Of a stretch of DNA of 64,000 bases, positions 1-9,696 are shown in pieces. The first letter of the stretch is position 1, and every line of letters starts with the position of its first letter. Below the pieces are notes generated by a model. It was not told the origin of the DNA and did not search any database. It worked only from the letters and a program-made list of their open reading frames with translations. A program made the position numbers and the translations under genes. This DNA comes from Acidimicrobiia bacterium (GTDB taxonomy: Bacteria; Actinomycetota; Acidimicrobiia; ATN3; PSLF01): NCBI GenBank assembly GCA_040289475.1, contig PSLF01000001.1:1-64000 (forward strand), written 5' to 3'.

Positions 1-124
1 CTGTAGAAAAATTCTCTACAGAAGTCGTGTCACAGCTCGCGACAAGTTAGCTGATTGCTCTCTCGGTAACGCTTTCCGGGCGGGAAATGGGGCTGTCACG
101 ACCTGGGCCTAGCTACGCGCCGCT

Positions 125-2677
125 TTATAACTCGCCTTGGGTCTCGCCGAAGATTTTGCGCGCCGCAAGAAGGGGTCCCGCATGGGCGTTCGAGTTCATC
201 ACCGGATACTGCGACATGGGCGTAGCGGGGAGGTTGAAAGTCTCTCCGGGACGCTCCGCGTAGTGTGCGTTGTACGAGTCGGGTCCGCTCCAAATTCCGT
301 ACCAGATGTTGGGGTAGGAGCGGGCGTGGGAAGCTAGCGTCTGTTTTCTGAGGCACTCAATAGCGAGATCACGGTCGTACCGGGCCAGCCCCCAAGCCAG
401 AAATGCGTTGATCGCCGCCCAGACCCCGCCGTTGCAGTCCCACCCGGCCGGAATGAGACCCAGACGAACCGGGTGAGGACGATCGAGTATTACAGCTCCT
501 ATGGGCGAGGGGTCTATGCAATTAACTTTGATTTCCTCTATGAGGGTTCTGATATTGGCGTCCGAGCCGACCCCGGCTATGAGGCAGAAAGCCTGTACAT
601 CAAGGAAAAGATGGGAATTTCCAAGAGGCTTGTCGTTGCCATCCCACCCTCTCAGATACCACGAGCCAGTCCAAGATCTCTCCATGGCCTCTGACAGCTC
701 TTTAGCGAAGCTCTCCATCTCTGTCGCGAGGGCCGGGTCTCTTTTCCGAAGCAAGTGCGAGGCTCTGGATAGTGCATATGCTGCAAACGCCGTGTTGAGC
801 CCCGACTCCCCCTTTCGGTGGAATGCCTTAGCATTGTCTACCATCATCGAGATTGGGTCGGCCCAATCACCTGAACCAACCCTCAGCATCCCGTGCGGTC
901 CTCGCCCTAGCGTGTTTACGAGCCAGCGATAGGCCAACGCGATGCGCTCAGCGACAGTAGCCTCGGCCCTTTTATGCAGCGGGTAGAAGGGTACAGACAC
1001 ATCGAGGAAGCCCTCGTCCCCTGATCCCTCGACGTACTCGCAAACGGCCCATATCAAAAAAATGGGAAGGTCCGATGGATGGGGGTGCACCACAGCATCG
1101 GAGCACCAACCTCTACCGGCGTGCATGTAAAACATCGATCCCGACGGCGTGGTCATCATCATCATCACCTCGAGCGTTGATTTAGCCAGATCGGGATCCG
1201 CCTCCGAGAGGGCCGCAGCGGCTATTGCGTAGTCACGGGGCGCTCCGTGCGCACCTTGCAAAAATGTGTAAGCAGATCCTTGGGTAACGAAGCGTCTCTT
1301 GAAGTAAGCATCCGCCACTGCTAGCTGACGTAAGTACGAAAGATGCCACAACAGTTCTCGCGCTAGAGGCCTGTCTCGCACGGGTGGAATTCGCTCTGGA
1401 ACACCTGGACGAATGGCGTGGAGACAAGGGGCTATCGCTTGGCTCGGAGCTTGACTTTGAGGCGGCAACAAAGCTTCGTCATCGGTCACCGAGATAGCGA
1501 GGGATAGGGTGTTCTCTTCGTTTGGCTCGAACTGAATCGTTATTTCTGCTTTGGCCCGCTCGGCTGATCCAAATACAGCCCCAGAGGCACCATCGCTAGA
1601 AGGCTTATAACTAGCCACGGTTCCGATAGGTCTGCTATCCGGACAACTCGCCTCCGCGGAAACGCTGTCTCCCTGTGGACCTTGCATTAGCCGGAAAGCG
1701 ATTTTCGGAAATGAGGCGTCGACTGGAGCTGGTTCTTCGGGCCTACCTCCTTCTAGTGCAACCATCACGTCCCTAGGCCTCGCTGGAGGGAGCCTTGTAA
1801 CTAATGGGAGTCTTCGGACCAGTGGGAGACCTCTATACAAGGGGAGTTCGTCACCAAAGGGGAGCCCGAAAGAGTCAGACGACAAAACGACAGCGCTCCT
1901 TCCAACAGGCTGGACTCGGAGGCGATATGCAAAGCGAGAAGCCGAACGAACGACAGAGCCGATTCCCCTTATTACACCGGATACCGCATACGCTACATAC
2001 CTCGACACTATGTGGGAAAAGTTCGCGTCGGCGACCGGAACCGGTCCGCATCCCATCAATGGAATTGGGACTAGGGCTTCAGGAGCCAGGGTCCACTCTT
2101 CCTTGTAAAGGCAGTTCCTCGGAGCGCCTTCTACGATAATTGTCAAAGAGAGGCACCCTTCGGACTCCAGTGTGAGTCGCCTCCTAATTGAGATTGAGAC
2201 CTCTTCACGCAACGGCAAGGACACTTCGGGCTGATAGGGCGCTTTCTGAGACTGCCCGGTCTGTGACTCCAAAACAGGGACTCGATACCGCCACTCGCAA
2301 TATCCACATCCGAAGACCACCCGCTCGGGCTGATCAAGAGGCACTACCCTGGCTCCTATAGAGAGAGTCCTTCTCTGCGAACCGGGCTCTCCTGTGAGCT
2401 TCATGAGAGTGCGAGGAGTGAAATAAAGGGTGATGTCCCCCGATAGATGCGAGGTGGCCACCAAGCTAGCTGCACCAACCAAGTGCCAAAGGCGCCCCAC
2501 TCCCCCCTCGGGTAGCACGAGTGTCGATAGGCCTGCGGGGTTGGCTTCGGTTGAATGACCATCCCCTAGCCCGCTCTCTTCCCACCCTAAACTTCCGATC
2601 ATCGCGGGAACGATCTCAAAGGCGGGAAGCCCCGCGGTATCGGTAACCCACCTTCCAAAAGAGCCGCCATCGCTCAT
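125..2677 (-). CDS. Glycoside hydrolase/phosphorylase-like (alpha/alpha)6 toroid protein
   Basis: An 850-residue protein, probably cytoplasmic: I see no signal peptide or membrane helix. The N-terminal half is rich in beta strands. The C-terminal part (about residues 430-830) is helical and resembles the six-hairpin toroid of glycogen debranching and GH94/GH36-type enzymes. Family-like landmarks are GDWAD at residue 603 followed by a GES at about 623, and a WYGIWSGPDSYN stretch near residue 791. This suggests action on oligo- or polysaccharides, but the substrate cannot be read. It is encoded divergently from the tRNA/rpmG genes. The start is the ATG at 2677; I see no clear ribosome binding site. 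It could equally be an uncharacterised glycosidase or a phosphorylase. Confidence 0.6.
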   Translation of the reverse strand: MSDGGSFGRWVTDTAGLPAFEIVPAMIGSLGWEESGLGDGHSTEANPAGLSTLVLPEGGVGRLWHLVGAASLVATSHLSGDITLYFTPRTLMKLTGEPGSQRRTLSIGARVVPLDQPERVVFGCGYCEWRYRVPVLESQTGQSQKAPYQPEVSLPLREEVSISIRRRLTLESEGCLSLTIIVEGAPRNCLYKEEWTLAPEALVPIPLMGCGPVPVADANFSHIVSRYVAYAVSGVIRGIGSVVRSASRFAYRLRVQPVGRSAVVLSSDSFGLPFGDELPLYRGLPLVRRLPLVTRLPPARPRDVMVALEGGRPEEPAPVDASFPKIAFRLMQGPQGDSVSAEASCPDSRPIGTVASYKPSSDGASGAVFGSAERAKAEITIQFEPNEENTLSLAISVTDDEALLPPQSQAPSQAIAPCLHAIRPGVPERIPPVRDRPLARELLWHLSYLRQLAVADAYFKRRFVTQGSAYTFLQGAHGAPRDYAIAAAALSEADPDLAKSTLEVMMMMTTPSGSMFYMHAGRGWCSDAVVHPHPSDLPIFLIWAVCEYVEGSGDEGFLDVSVPFYPLHKRAEATVAERIALAYRWLVNTLGRGPHGMLRVGSGDWADPISMMVDNAKAFHRKGESGLNTAFAAYALSRASHLLRKRDPALATEMESFAKELSEAMERSWTGSWYLRGWDGNDKPLGNSHLFLDVQAFCLIAGVGSDANIRTLIEEIKVNCIDPSPIGAVILDRPHPVRLGLIPAGWDCNGGVWAAINAFLAWGLARYDRDLAIECLRKQTLASHARSYPNIWYGIWSGPDSYNAHYAERPGETFNLPATPMSQYPVMNSNAHAGPLLAARKIFGETQGEL

Positions 2678-2838
2678 GGTTCGGGGACTTTACTGGCCAT
2701 CAGAAGACATCCAGTCTCCAGCTCGCACGCACCAGAGTAGCGCCACTGTGTTGGTAGAGAAAAACGCGACAATCAAAGCCTTGAAGCACCCTGAATTGGG
2801 AAGGGAGACTTCGCCCCTTTACTTACAATGCATGCGAC

Positions 2839-2911
2839 GCCCCCTTAGCTCAGTCGGCAGAGCGTCTCCATGGTAAGGAGAAGGTCTACGGTTCGAGTCC
2901 GTAAGGGGGCT
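2839..2911 (+). tRNA. tRNA-Thr (GGT anticodon)
   Basis: A full cloverleaf can be folded. The 7-bp acceptor stem pairs 2839-2845 with 2904-2910. The D-arm is GCTC/GAGC, the anticodon stem TCTCC/GGAGA encloses loop ATGGTAA with anticodon GGT, and the T-arm is TACGG-TTCGAGT-CCGTA. No CCA is encoded. A TACAAT hexamer at 2824-2829 is a likely -10 box. Order tRNA-Thr, tRNA-Met, rpmG, hadA-like matches what I recall of mycobacteria. Confidence 0.95.
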
Positions 2912-2935
2912 CGGGCCCCAACTCGGGGCTGGCGC

Positions 2936-3007
2936 GGCGGCGTAGCTCAGAGGTAGAGCAAGCGGCTCATAATCGCTGGGTCGGAGGTTCGAGTCCTCCC
3001 GCCGCTA
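2936..3007 (+). tRNA. tRNA-Met (CAT anticodon), probably elongator
   Basis: The cloverleaf has acceptor GGCGGCG at 2936-2942 pairing with CGCCGCT at 3000-3006 (a G-T wobble at the end), D-arm GCTC/GAGC, anticodon loop CTCATAA (CAT) and T-arm GGAGG-TTCGAGT-CCTCC. The three G-C pairs typical of initiator tRNA are absent from the anticodon stem, so it reads as elongator Met. A CAT tRNA modified to read AUA (Ile2) cannot be excluded from sequence. Confidence 0.9.
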
Positions 3008-3069
3008 CGAGCCGAGCCCGCATCGCCACGAGGAAAGCGTGTATTTGCTAGCGAACAAAAGGGGAAGTT

Positions 3070-3231
3070 ATGGCCGGTGACAAAAGAGTGATAGTCACCC
3101 TGGCGTGTGATCAGTGCAAAAGGCGGAATTACACCACATCAAAAAACCGCCTCAACAACAGAGAACGGCTGGAGCTCAAGAAGTTCTGTCCGTTCTGCCG
3201 CCGTCACACCAGCCACAAAGAAACTCGTTGA
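3070..3231 (+). CDS. rpmG: Ribosomal protein L33
   Basis: A 53-residue protein starting [16 protein letters not shown] and ending RHTSHKETR, which is the complete bL33 family in length and pattern. It is a small component of the large ribosomal subunit. Cysteine pairs CDQC and CPFC show that this is the zinc-binding (C+) version. The ATG at 3070 is preceded by AGGGGAAG, a reasonable ribosome binding site. It lies 62 bases after tRNA-Met and 41 bases before the dehydratase gene. The tRNA-Thr/tRNA-Met/rpmG/hadA order is the one I recall from mycobacteria (rpmG2-hadABC). Confidence 0.95.
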   Translation: MAGDKRVIVTLACDQCKRRNYTTSKNRLNNRERLELKKFCPFCRRHTSHKETR

Positions 3232-3272
3232 GCTAAACCGACGTACACTTTCGTCCTCATTGAGCGAAAGCT

Positions 3273-4229
3273 TTGGAAAACGTATCCGATCCTGCATCAC
3301 TCTCAAAGCCGGACCTATCCAGCGAACAGGTATCGCAAGCGGTGTCCGCAGCGATAGGCGCGCTGCAAGACTCGAGTCCGATACCTGTAAGGATCCTACC
3401 CGAAAAAGCTGGCGAACTCGAAGCTGCAGTACGTTTCTCTCTGCGCATTCTCCCCATCCCTGAAAACGACGAAATGCCAGGAAAGCCAAGTTCGCGCTCA
3501 CGAAGCTGCCTAGGGCGAGCGGAAACATGGCCGGCGGTCGCGGGATTGTGCTCGCTAGTGAGCCTTAGGCCGCTCGGCGTCGCATTGGAACCGCTCGTGA
3601 CCAAAGAGGGGGTAGGGGTCTTACACGCAGAGCAAACCTTCGAGTTACTGCGGATTCCCCGGGACGAAGAGCAGCTTACGGCATCCGCTACGCTTTCGAA
3701 AAGTAGACAAATGCGTGGTTCGTACATTCTCCAAGTCGTCGAACGGCTACAAGACTCGGAAGGAAAGGATGTGACAATCGGCTCAAGTACCCTTTTCGTA
3801 GGCGGGCAGAGGGCGCTCCGCCATGAAAACGGCTCTCGACGCTCCGCTCCTGGAGCTTCTGCTTCTACCGAGAACCGGCGAGTCGTAGCCTCTTCAATTG
3901 GAGTCGCGGGACCGGTCGAATTGGCACGTTATGGGGGTGCGAGTGGAGACTTCAACCCCATTCACTTTGATGCCGAGTATGCCACCAAGGCAGGCTTTGC
4001 ACGTCCTATAGTTCACGGAATGCTCATTTACAACTGGGTGATCTGGACGTGGGCGTCCCTACTAAAGGACCTAGCCCCCTCCTTCAAGACAAAGATAAGA
4101 TTCGTGAATCCGTTGCTAACATCGGAGCCCGCTACTGTCAACATCTACGACGAGTTGTCCTTCGAAGTCTTTAAGGAATCCAGCTCGGAGGCAGAACCAG
4201 TTGCGAAAGGATCTATCCGCACCTATTGA
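3273..4229 (+). CDS. Two-domain MaoC-like (3R)-hydroxyacyl-ACP dehydratase (HadA-HadB-like)
   Basis: A 318-residue protein. The C-terminal hot-dog domain carries the hydratase-2 signature at residues 220-231 (YGGASGDFNPIH), with Asp226 and His231 as the expected catalytic pair five residues apart. The preceding region (about residues 100-180, GVLHAEQTFELLRIP onward) resembles the C-terminal half of a non-catalytic HadA-type hot-dog. HadA and HadB, separate proteins in mycobacteria, would thus be one chain. The expected role is dehydration of 3-hydroxyacyl-ACP in fatty acid elongation. The N-terminal 100 residues are poorly recognisable. The assigned start is TTG at 3273, preceded by GAGCGAAAG, and is uncertain. 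Confidence 0.75.
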   Translation: MENVSDPASLSKPDLSSEQVSQAVSAAIGALQDSSPIPVRILPEKAGELEAAVRFSLRILPIPENDEMPGKPSSRSRSCLGRAETWPAVAGLCSLVSLRPLGVALEPLVTKEGVGVLHAEQTFELLRIPRDEEQLTASATLSKSRQMRGSYILQVVERLQDSEGKDVTIGSSTLFVGGQRALRHENGSRRSAPGASASTENRRVVASSIGVAGPVELARYGGASGDFNPIHFDAEYATKAGFARPIVHGMLIYNWVIWTWASLLKDLAPSFKTKIRFVNPLLTSEPATVNIYDELSFEVFKESSSEAEPVAKGSIRTY

Positions 4230-4408
4230 GATAGGCAGTCCGAGGCAGCCAGGCGCACGCCGGTTGCGAAGATGGTCCTAGCGGAGTAGTTTCGAATCGG
4301 GAACGACCGCCAAGAGCTGGTTGGCTTGTTCTTCCCTGGTAAATGTCGAGACAGGACTAGCAAGCGAAGCAAGCACAGTAACTACTATCGGAGACGGGCA
4401 GTCTTATT

Positions 4409-5011
4409 ATGAGCGAAGAAACGCACCCCAATGGGGCAAGCCGCATCGATCCGGAACTGGTAACCGCAGCCCAGCAGGGGAATAGAGACGCTTTGGAACA
4501 GCTGATAAGGCTGACCCAGAACGATGTCTATACCCTTGCACGGCGGCTAGTGGGAGACCCAGAGGAGGCATTCGACGTTGCTCAGGAGGCATATATAAGA
4601 GCAATTCGCAGCCTCGACAAGTTTCGAGGCGACTCGGCCTTTTCAACTTGGATGTACCGAATCACAGCAAACGTCGCCTTTACCAACAGATCTCGGGCTA
4701 AGCGGAGGCGGGCCGAGTCTCTAGACAGACTCGCATCCGAGAATATGCCTGTGCCAGCTTCCCGAGAGGGTGGCCCGGAGCGGTCTGCCATTACGGCGAT
4801 TGCGTACGAGGAAGTTGTCGAGGCATTGGACAAATTACCGGAGGGCTCTCGCGCGGTGGTGGTTCTAAAAGACGTTTACGGACTGTCTCATGAGGAAATA
4901 GCGGAGTCTTTGGGCATCACCGTGGCAGCGTGCAAAGTACGGCTTTTCCGAGCGAGACAGCGGCTGAAAGAGATGCTCACAGCAAGAGGATCGGCTGCGG
5001 CAGGGGCTTAG
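4409..5011 (+). CDS. ECF-type RNA polymerase sigma factor
   Basis: A 200-residue sigma-70 family protein of the extracytoplasmic-function class. The sigma region 2 domain (about residues 11-90) contains ALEQLIRLTQNDVYTLARR, DPEEAFDVAQEAYIRA and FSTWMYRITANVAF, typical of core binding and -10 recognition. Region 4 (about 130-190) ends in a helix-turn-helix with GLSHEEIAESLGITVAACKVRLFRARQRL. It lacks region 3, as ECF factors do. The gene is followed 141 bases later by a small membrane protein with a zinc-finger anti-sigma motif, so the two probably form a signalling pair. Its target promoters cannot be told from this window. Confidence 0.92.
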   Translation: MSEETHPNGASRIDPELVTAAQQGNRDALEQLIRLTQNDVYTLARRLVGDPEEAFDVAQEAYIRAIRSLDKFRGDSAFSTWMYRITANVAFTNRSRAKRRRAESLDRLASENMPVPASREGGPERSAITAIAYEEVVEALDKLPEGSRAVVVLKDVYGLSHEEIAESLGITVAACKVRLFRARQRLKEMLTARGSAAAGA

Positions 5012-5152
5012 AGTTGCTCTTGCGGCTGGGCCCTAAAACCAAAATGACCGAATGGGAAGCCGTCCTTGAAGGAGTAGATGTTGACGCAGGGACCGAGCGA
5101 GGATCGGGGTAGAATGCTGGAGAAGAAAGAGCGAGGAGCGCTGGGGAAGGAA

Positions 5153-5515
5153 ATGAGCAACGAAACAGCGTGCCTGAGGGCAGCACAGCTGCTTCCAGGC
5201 GTAGTAGACGGCGATATTCCAAAACCGGTTGCTAAGCACTTGCGGAGCTGCATCCGCTGCCAAGCAGAAGCCTCTCGCTACCGCAAGATCGCCCGCGAGC
5301 TGGCGAAACTAAACAGTCAGTTTGCCACACCGCCTATGGATCTTGTAGGTCCGGTGCTGGATGCTTTAGACAACGCCTCCGCCCGTAGGTCCAAGCTCAA
5401 GATTGCTGCCGTCGGCCTCGGCCTCGGCAGCGTCGTGGTGGCTCTGGGAACTGTGGCGGGAATCGCTATAAAGCTTCGGCACCGAGTCGCCCCCGGACTG
5501 GCACCAGCTAGTTAA
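5153..5515 (+). CDS. Probable membrane anti-sigma factor (zinc-finger type)
   Basis: A 120-residue protein from the ATG at 5153, which is preceded by GGGGAAGG; the frame stays open upstream with in-frame ATGs at 5078 and 5114. The N-terminal part holds HLRSCIRC, an H-x3-C-x2-C motif as in zinc-binding anti-sigma domains. Near the C-terminus one transmembrane helix (IAAVGLGLGSVVVALGTVAG) is followed by a short basic tail. With its position behind the ECF sigma gene, this suggests a membrane-bound protein that holds the sigma factor inactive. The outward sensory part is very short, so the signal may be sensed on the cytoplasmic side. Confidence 0.7.
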   Translation: MSNETACLRAAQLLPGVVDGDIPKPVAKHLRSCIRCQAEASRYRKIARELAKLNSQFATPPMDLVGPVLDALDNASARRSKLKIAAVGLGLGSVVVALGTVAGIAIKLRHRVAPGLAPAS

Positions 5516-5619
5516 AAAGCACGCTGCAAAGACCAACTTTTCGTTGGGTTTGTGAGACGAGCAACCCCACGTAGACTCCTCCAAAAGACCTGACGTAGAC
5601 TTACTTTTCCAATACCTGC

Positions 5620-5650
5620 TTGACCCCTACTAGTAGTCATGGTCTAGGCT
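5620..5650 (+). promoter_or_regulatory. Candidate promoter for the SAM riboswitch transcript
   Basis: TTGACC at 5620-5625 is followed after 19 bases by TAGGCT at 5645-5650, about 24 bases before the riboswitch. The spacer is longer than ideal. The same -10 hexamer occurs in the candidate nuo promoter. Confidence 0.4.
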
Positions 5651-5673
5651 TTTTGAAATCCGCGATGAGTGGA

Positions 5674-5794
5674 CGCTCATCAAGAGAGGTGGAGGGACAG
5701 GCCCTGAGAAGCCTCGGCAACCTCCTTCGGGGAAGGTGCCAACTCCTGCCCGGCGGTTTCTATCCAGACTGCAGGAGCCCGGGAGAGATGAGCG
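5674..5794 (+). promoter_or_regulatory. SAM-I (S-box) riboswitch
   Basis: The conserved S-box core is readable. P1 pairs CGCTCATC (5674-5681) with GATGAGCG (5787-5794). Between them are AAGAGAGGTGGAGGGAC, GGCCCTGAGAAGCC, TCGGCAACC, GGTGCCAACTCC and GGGAGAGATGAG, in the family order. SAM-I riboswitches sense S-adenosylmethionine and normally lower expression of methionine or cysteine genes when SAM is plentiful. The switch lies 140 bases upstream of the threonine-synthase-like gene. I see no terminator with a T-run. CTCCG at 5854-5858 can pair with the ribosome binding site CGGAG at 5924-5928, while neighbouring bases (to 5864) can partly pair with the 3' strand of P1. Control at translation initiation is therefore plausible but inferred. 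Confidence 0.92.
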
Positions 5795-5934
5795 GAAGGC
5801 AAGGTAATCTGAGAATTAGTTCCTAGCCTCGTATCCGTCTCTCCTAATCACCCCTCCGCGGCTCTTGGTTTGCGCGCCGGAATCGCCAGTGTCAGTGCAC
5901 GTATTTACGTGTGGAGACGTAATCGGAGCGCTAG

Positions 5935-7167
5935 ATGTCGTACCTGACTGGGCTGAGATGCAAAGAGTGCAACAGCGAGTACCCCGCAGAGGCTTTACAC
6001 GTCTGTGAGTTGTGTTTTGGCCCCCTCGAAGCCGAGTACGACTACGAGAAAATAGCAGCCAATATCTCCAGAGAGGCCATTGAAGCTGGTCCTCACACAC
6101 TTTGGCGTTACGCCGATTTATTGCCAACCTCGGCCTCTGATCGCATCGAGTTAGGTGCAGGTATGACTCCGCTTCGCAAAGCGCCACGCTTGGCTGCCGA
6201 GCTGGGACTTGAAGAACTGTACCTAAAAAATGAGATTCCCAATCCCACTAACTCTTTCAAAGATAGGGTAGTCTCGGTTGCTTTGACGAAAGCCAAAGAG
6301 CTCGGCTTCACAGTGGTAGGTTGCGCCTCAACTGGCAACCTTGCAAATTCTGTGGCAGCTCACGCGGCTGCTTCGGGCATGCGTTCGGTAGTTTTTATTC
6401 CTCATGACTTGGAGGCGGGAAAAATTGTGACCACCGCGGTCTATGGCGGCGTCGTAGTCGCAGTGGAAGGAAACTACGACGACGTCAACCGCTTGTGTGC
6501 AGAGATTGCCGGTAACTACCCCTGGGCGTTCGTGAACGTCAATATCCGCCCGTACTACTCCGAGGGATCAAAGACCATAGCGTTTGAAACAGTCGAGCAG
6601 CTGGGATGGTCTTACCCCGATCATGTCGTCGTGCCGGTGGCGTCGGGATCATTGCTAACTAAGATCAAGAAAGGCTTCGAGGAACTCCACAAGGTAGGAA
6701 TCGTCGAGGAACCACCTTCCGTGCGTGTCTCGGGCGCCCAGGCAGAAGGCTGCTCCCCAGTAGCCACTGCGTTCTTGGAAGACTTGCCTTCAATTAAGCC
6801 GCAAAAGCCCAACACAGTAGCCAAGTCGCTAGCTATTGGGAATCCTGCCGATGGTTACTACGCCCTCGATGCAGTATCTTCGACAGGCGGAAGCTTCGGG
6901 AAGGTTTCCGACGAAGAGATCGTCGAAGCCGTCAAGTTGCTGGCTCGCACCGAAGGAATTTTCACTGAGACTGCGGGGGGGGTGACGGTGGCCTCATTGA
7001 TACAGCTCATCGAGAGAGGAGTGGTACGGCCAGACGAAAAGGTCGTAGCTTACATAACGGGATTAGGCCTCAAAACGTTGGAGGCCTTCGAGCCCGACAA
7101 CAAGCCGAGTATAACGGTCAAGCCAACTCTCGATGACTTCGCTCGAGCCTACGAGTCTCTCGGGTGA
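5935..7167 (+). CDS. thrC: Threonine synthase-like PLP enzyme under SAM riboswitch control
   Basis: A 410-residue fold-type II PLP enzyme. An N-terminal zinc-ribbon-like knuckle has cysteines at 9, 12, 24 and 27. The PLP lysine is Lys109 in NPTNSFKDR, the phosphate-site loop is STGNLANS, and a glycine-rich GSLLTKIKKGF segment follows. By family it converts O-phosphohomoserine to threonine. The long version with a cysteine-rich N-terminus differs from the roughly 350-residue housekeeping ThrC of many actinobacteria. A SAM riboswitch upstream and a CysO-type sulfur carrier downstream are not what threonine synthesis needs; see the finding on a possible homocysteine-forming role. The start ATG 5935 follows CGGAGCGCTAG. 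Confidence 0.85.
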   Translation: MSYLTGLRCKECNSEYPAEALHVCELCFGPLEAEYDYEKIAANISREAIEAGPHTLWRYADLLPTSASDRIELGAGMTPLRKAPRLAAELGLEELYLKNEIPNPTNSFKDRVVSVALTKAKELGFTVVGCASTGNLANSVAAHAAASGMRSVVFIPHDLEAGKIVTTAVYGGVVVAVEGNYDDVNRLCAEIAGNYPWAFVNVNIRPYYSEGSKTIAFETVEQLGWSYPDHVVVPVASGSLLTKIKKGFEELHKVGIVEEPPSVRVSGAQAEGCSPVATAFLEDLPSIKPQKPNTVAKSLAIGNPADGYYALDAVSSTGGSFGKVSDEEIVEAVKLLARTEGIFTETAGGVTVASLIQLIERGVVRPDEKVVAYITGLGLKTLEAFEPDNKPSITVKPTLDDFARAYESLG

Positions 7168-7305
7168 CCGATGAATACAACGGGACGAGTAGCGCCAGCG
7201 GTAACAGAGGATTCGAGAGGCTGGTGCAAGGGCCCGTGGTTTGATTGGCGAACCGCTCGCAGCTTAAAGCAATCGTTTTAGTCCGAGCCATTACAGGAGG
7301 AGCAG

Positions 7306-7581
7306 ATGCCGAAAGTCCGCATCCCAACACCGCTGCGAACCCTCACAGGCGGGGTAGCAGAAGTCGAGGTGCCGGGCACCACCGTAAAGGAAGCTCTCGA
7401 CAACCTAGAGAAGAATCATCCGGGGATGGCGCAGAGAATTTACGACGACTCCGGGGAATTGCGTAGGTTCGTAAACGTCTACGTTGATGACGAAGACATT
7501 CGCTTCGTCGACGGACTTTCCACTTCCCTCCGGGAAGACTCAGTTATCTCTATTGTCCCCGCCGTAGCAGGTGGCGGATGA
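7306..7581 (+). CDS. cysO: CysO/MoaD/ThiS-family sulfur carrier protein
   Basis: A 91-residue ubiquitin-fold protein ending in AVAGGG. These carriers are adenylated at a C-terminal Gly-Gly and receive sulfur as a thiocarboxylate. Similarity to mycobacterial CysO is clear by eye: RIPTPLRTLTGG near the start, RRFVNVYVDDEDIRF in the middle and VISIVPAVAGG at the end. CysO gives sulfur to CysM for cysteine synthesis from O-phosphoserine. Here no cysM or mec gene is adjacent; the neighbour is the ThrC-like enzyme 138 bases upstream, possibly the same transcript. A strong ribosome binding site, AGGAGGAG, precedes the ATG. The third terminal glycine is one more than I recall in CysO. Confidence 0.85.
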   Translation: MPKVRIPTPLRTLTGGVAEVEVPGTTVKEALDNLEKNHPGMAQRIYDDSGELRRFVNVYVDDEDIRFVDGLSTSLREDSVISIVPAVAGGG

Positions 7582-7655
7582 TATCCGCAACTGCACAGCC
7601 GTCGGTAAGCACGCAAGCGCTCCTCCAAAGACCGTTAGACAATTTCCTATAGGGC

Positions 7656-7716
7656 TTGCACTAGCCGGCCAATGTTTGATAGAAGTTTATTAGCACTCTC
7701 AAGGCCTGACTGCTAA
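7656..7716 (+). promoter_or_regulatory. groEL promoter with CIRCE operator
   Basis: TTGCAC at 7656-7661 and GATAGA at 7678-7683 (16-base spacing) form a plausible vegetative promoter. Just downstream, TTAGCACTC (7690-7698), nine bases, then GACTGCTAA (7708-7716) is a CIRCE inverted repeat with one mismatch from consensus in the right arm. CIRCE is the binding site of the heat-shock repressor HrcA. Confidence 0.85.
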
Positions 7717-9384
<1,668 letters not shown>

Positions 9385-9500
9385 TCTAGGCTCCCCGCCG
9401 CAAAGCGCTATAACGCGCTACGACATGGCGTCCTCGTCGCGAATCGGCTGAGGTCGAGTGAACGATAAAGCTCACCTCGGTCGTGAGGTTCGTAGCCATA

Positions 9501-9535
9501 AAGCGCCCTGTCCGGGATGATCGGACAGGGCGCTT
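9501..9535 (+). terminator. Strong hairpin terminator after groEL
   Basis: A perfect 14-bp stem: AAGCGCCCTGTCCG (9501-9514), loop GGATGAT, CGGACAGGGCGCTT (9522-9535). Only a short T-run follows, but the stem is GC-rich and symmetrical, so it could also stop transcription arriving from the other side. The rest of 9385-9696 shows nothing I can name. Confidence 0.85.
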
Positions 9536-9696
9536 TCGCACTACTCGATTGACTCACATCTGCAGCATTTGACAGCGAGTAATAGAATTCCAAGAGAATC
9601 GAAAAAGGGTGCCATCGTAGCGGTAGCTCTGACTCATTGAAGAAATGATTGGCATCGTCGAGATCCTCAAAAATTACTACACAAGAAGGCGCTAGT

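Noticed and set aside
5533-5550. CCAAC/GTTGG hairpin followed by GTTT as a terminator after the anti-sigma gene
   Set aside because: A five-pair stem with only three T residues is too weak to call.
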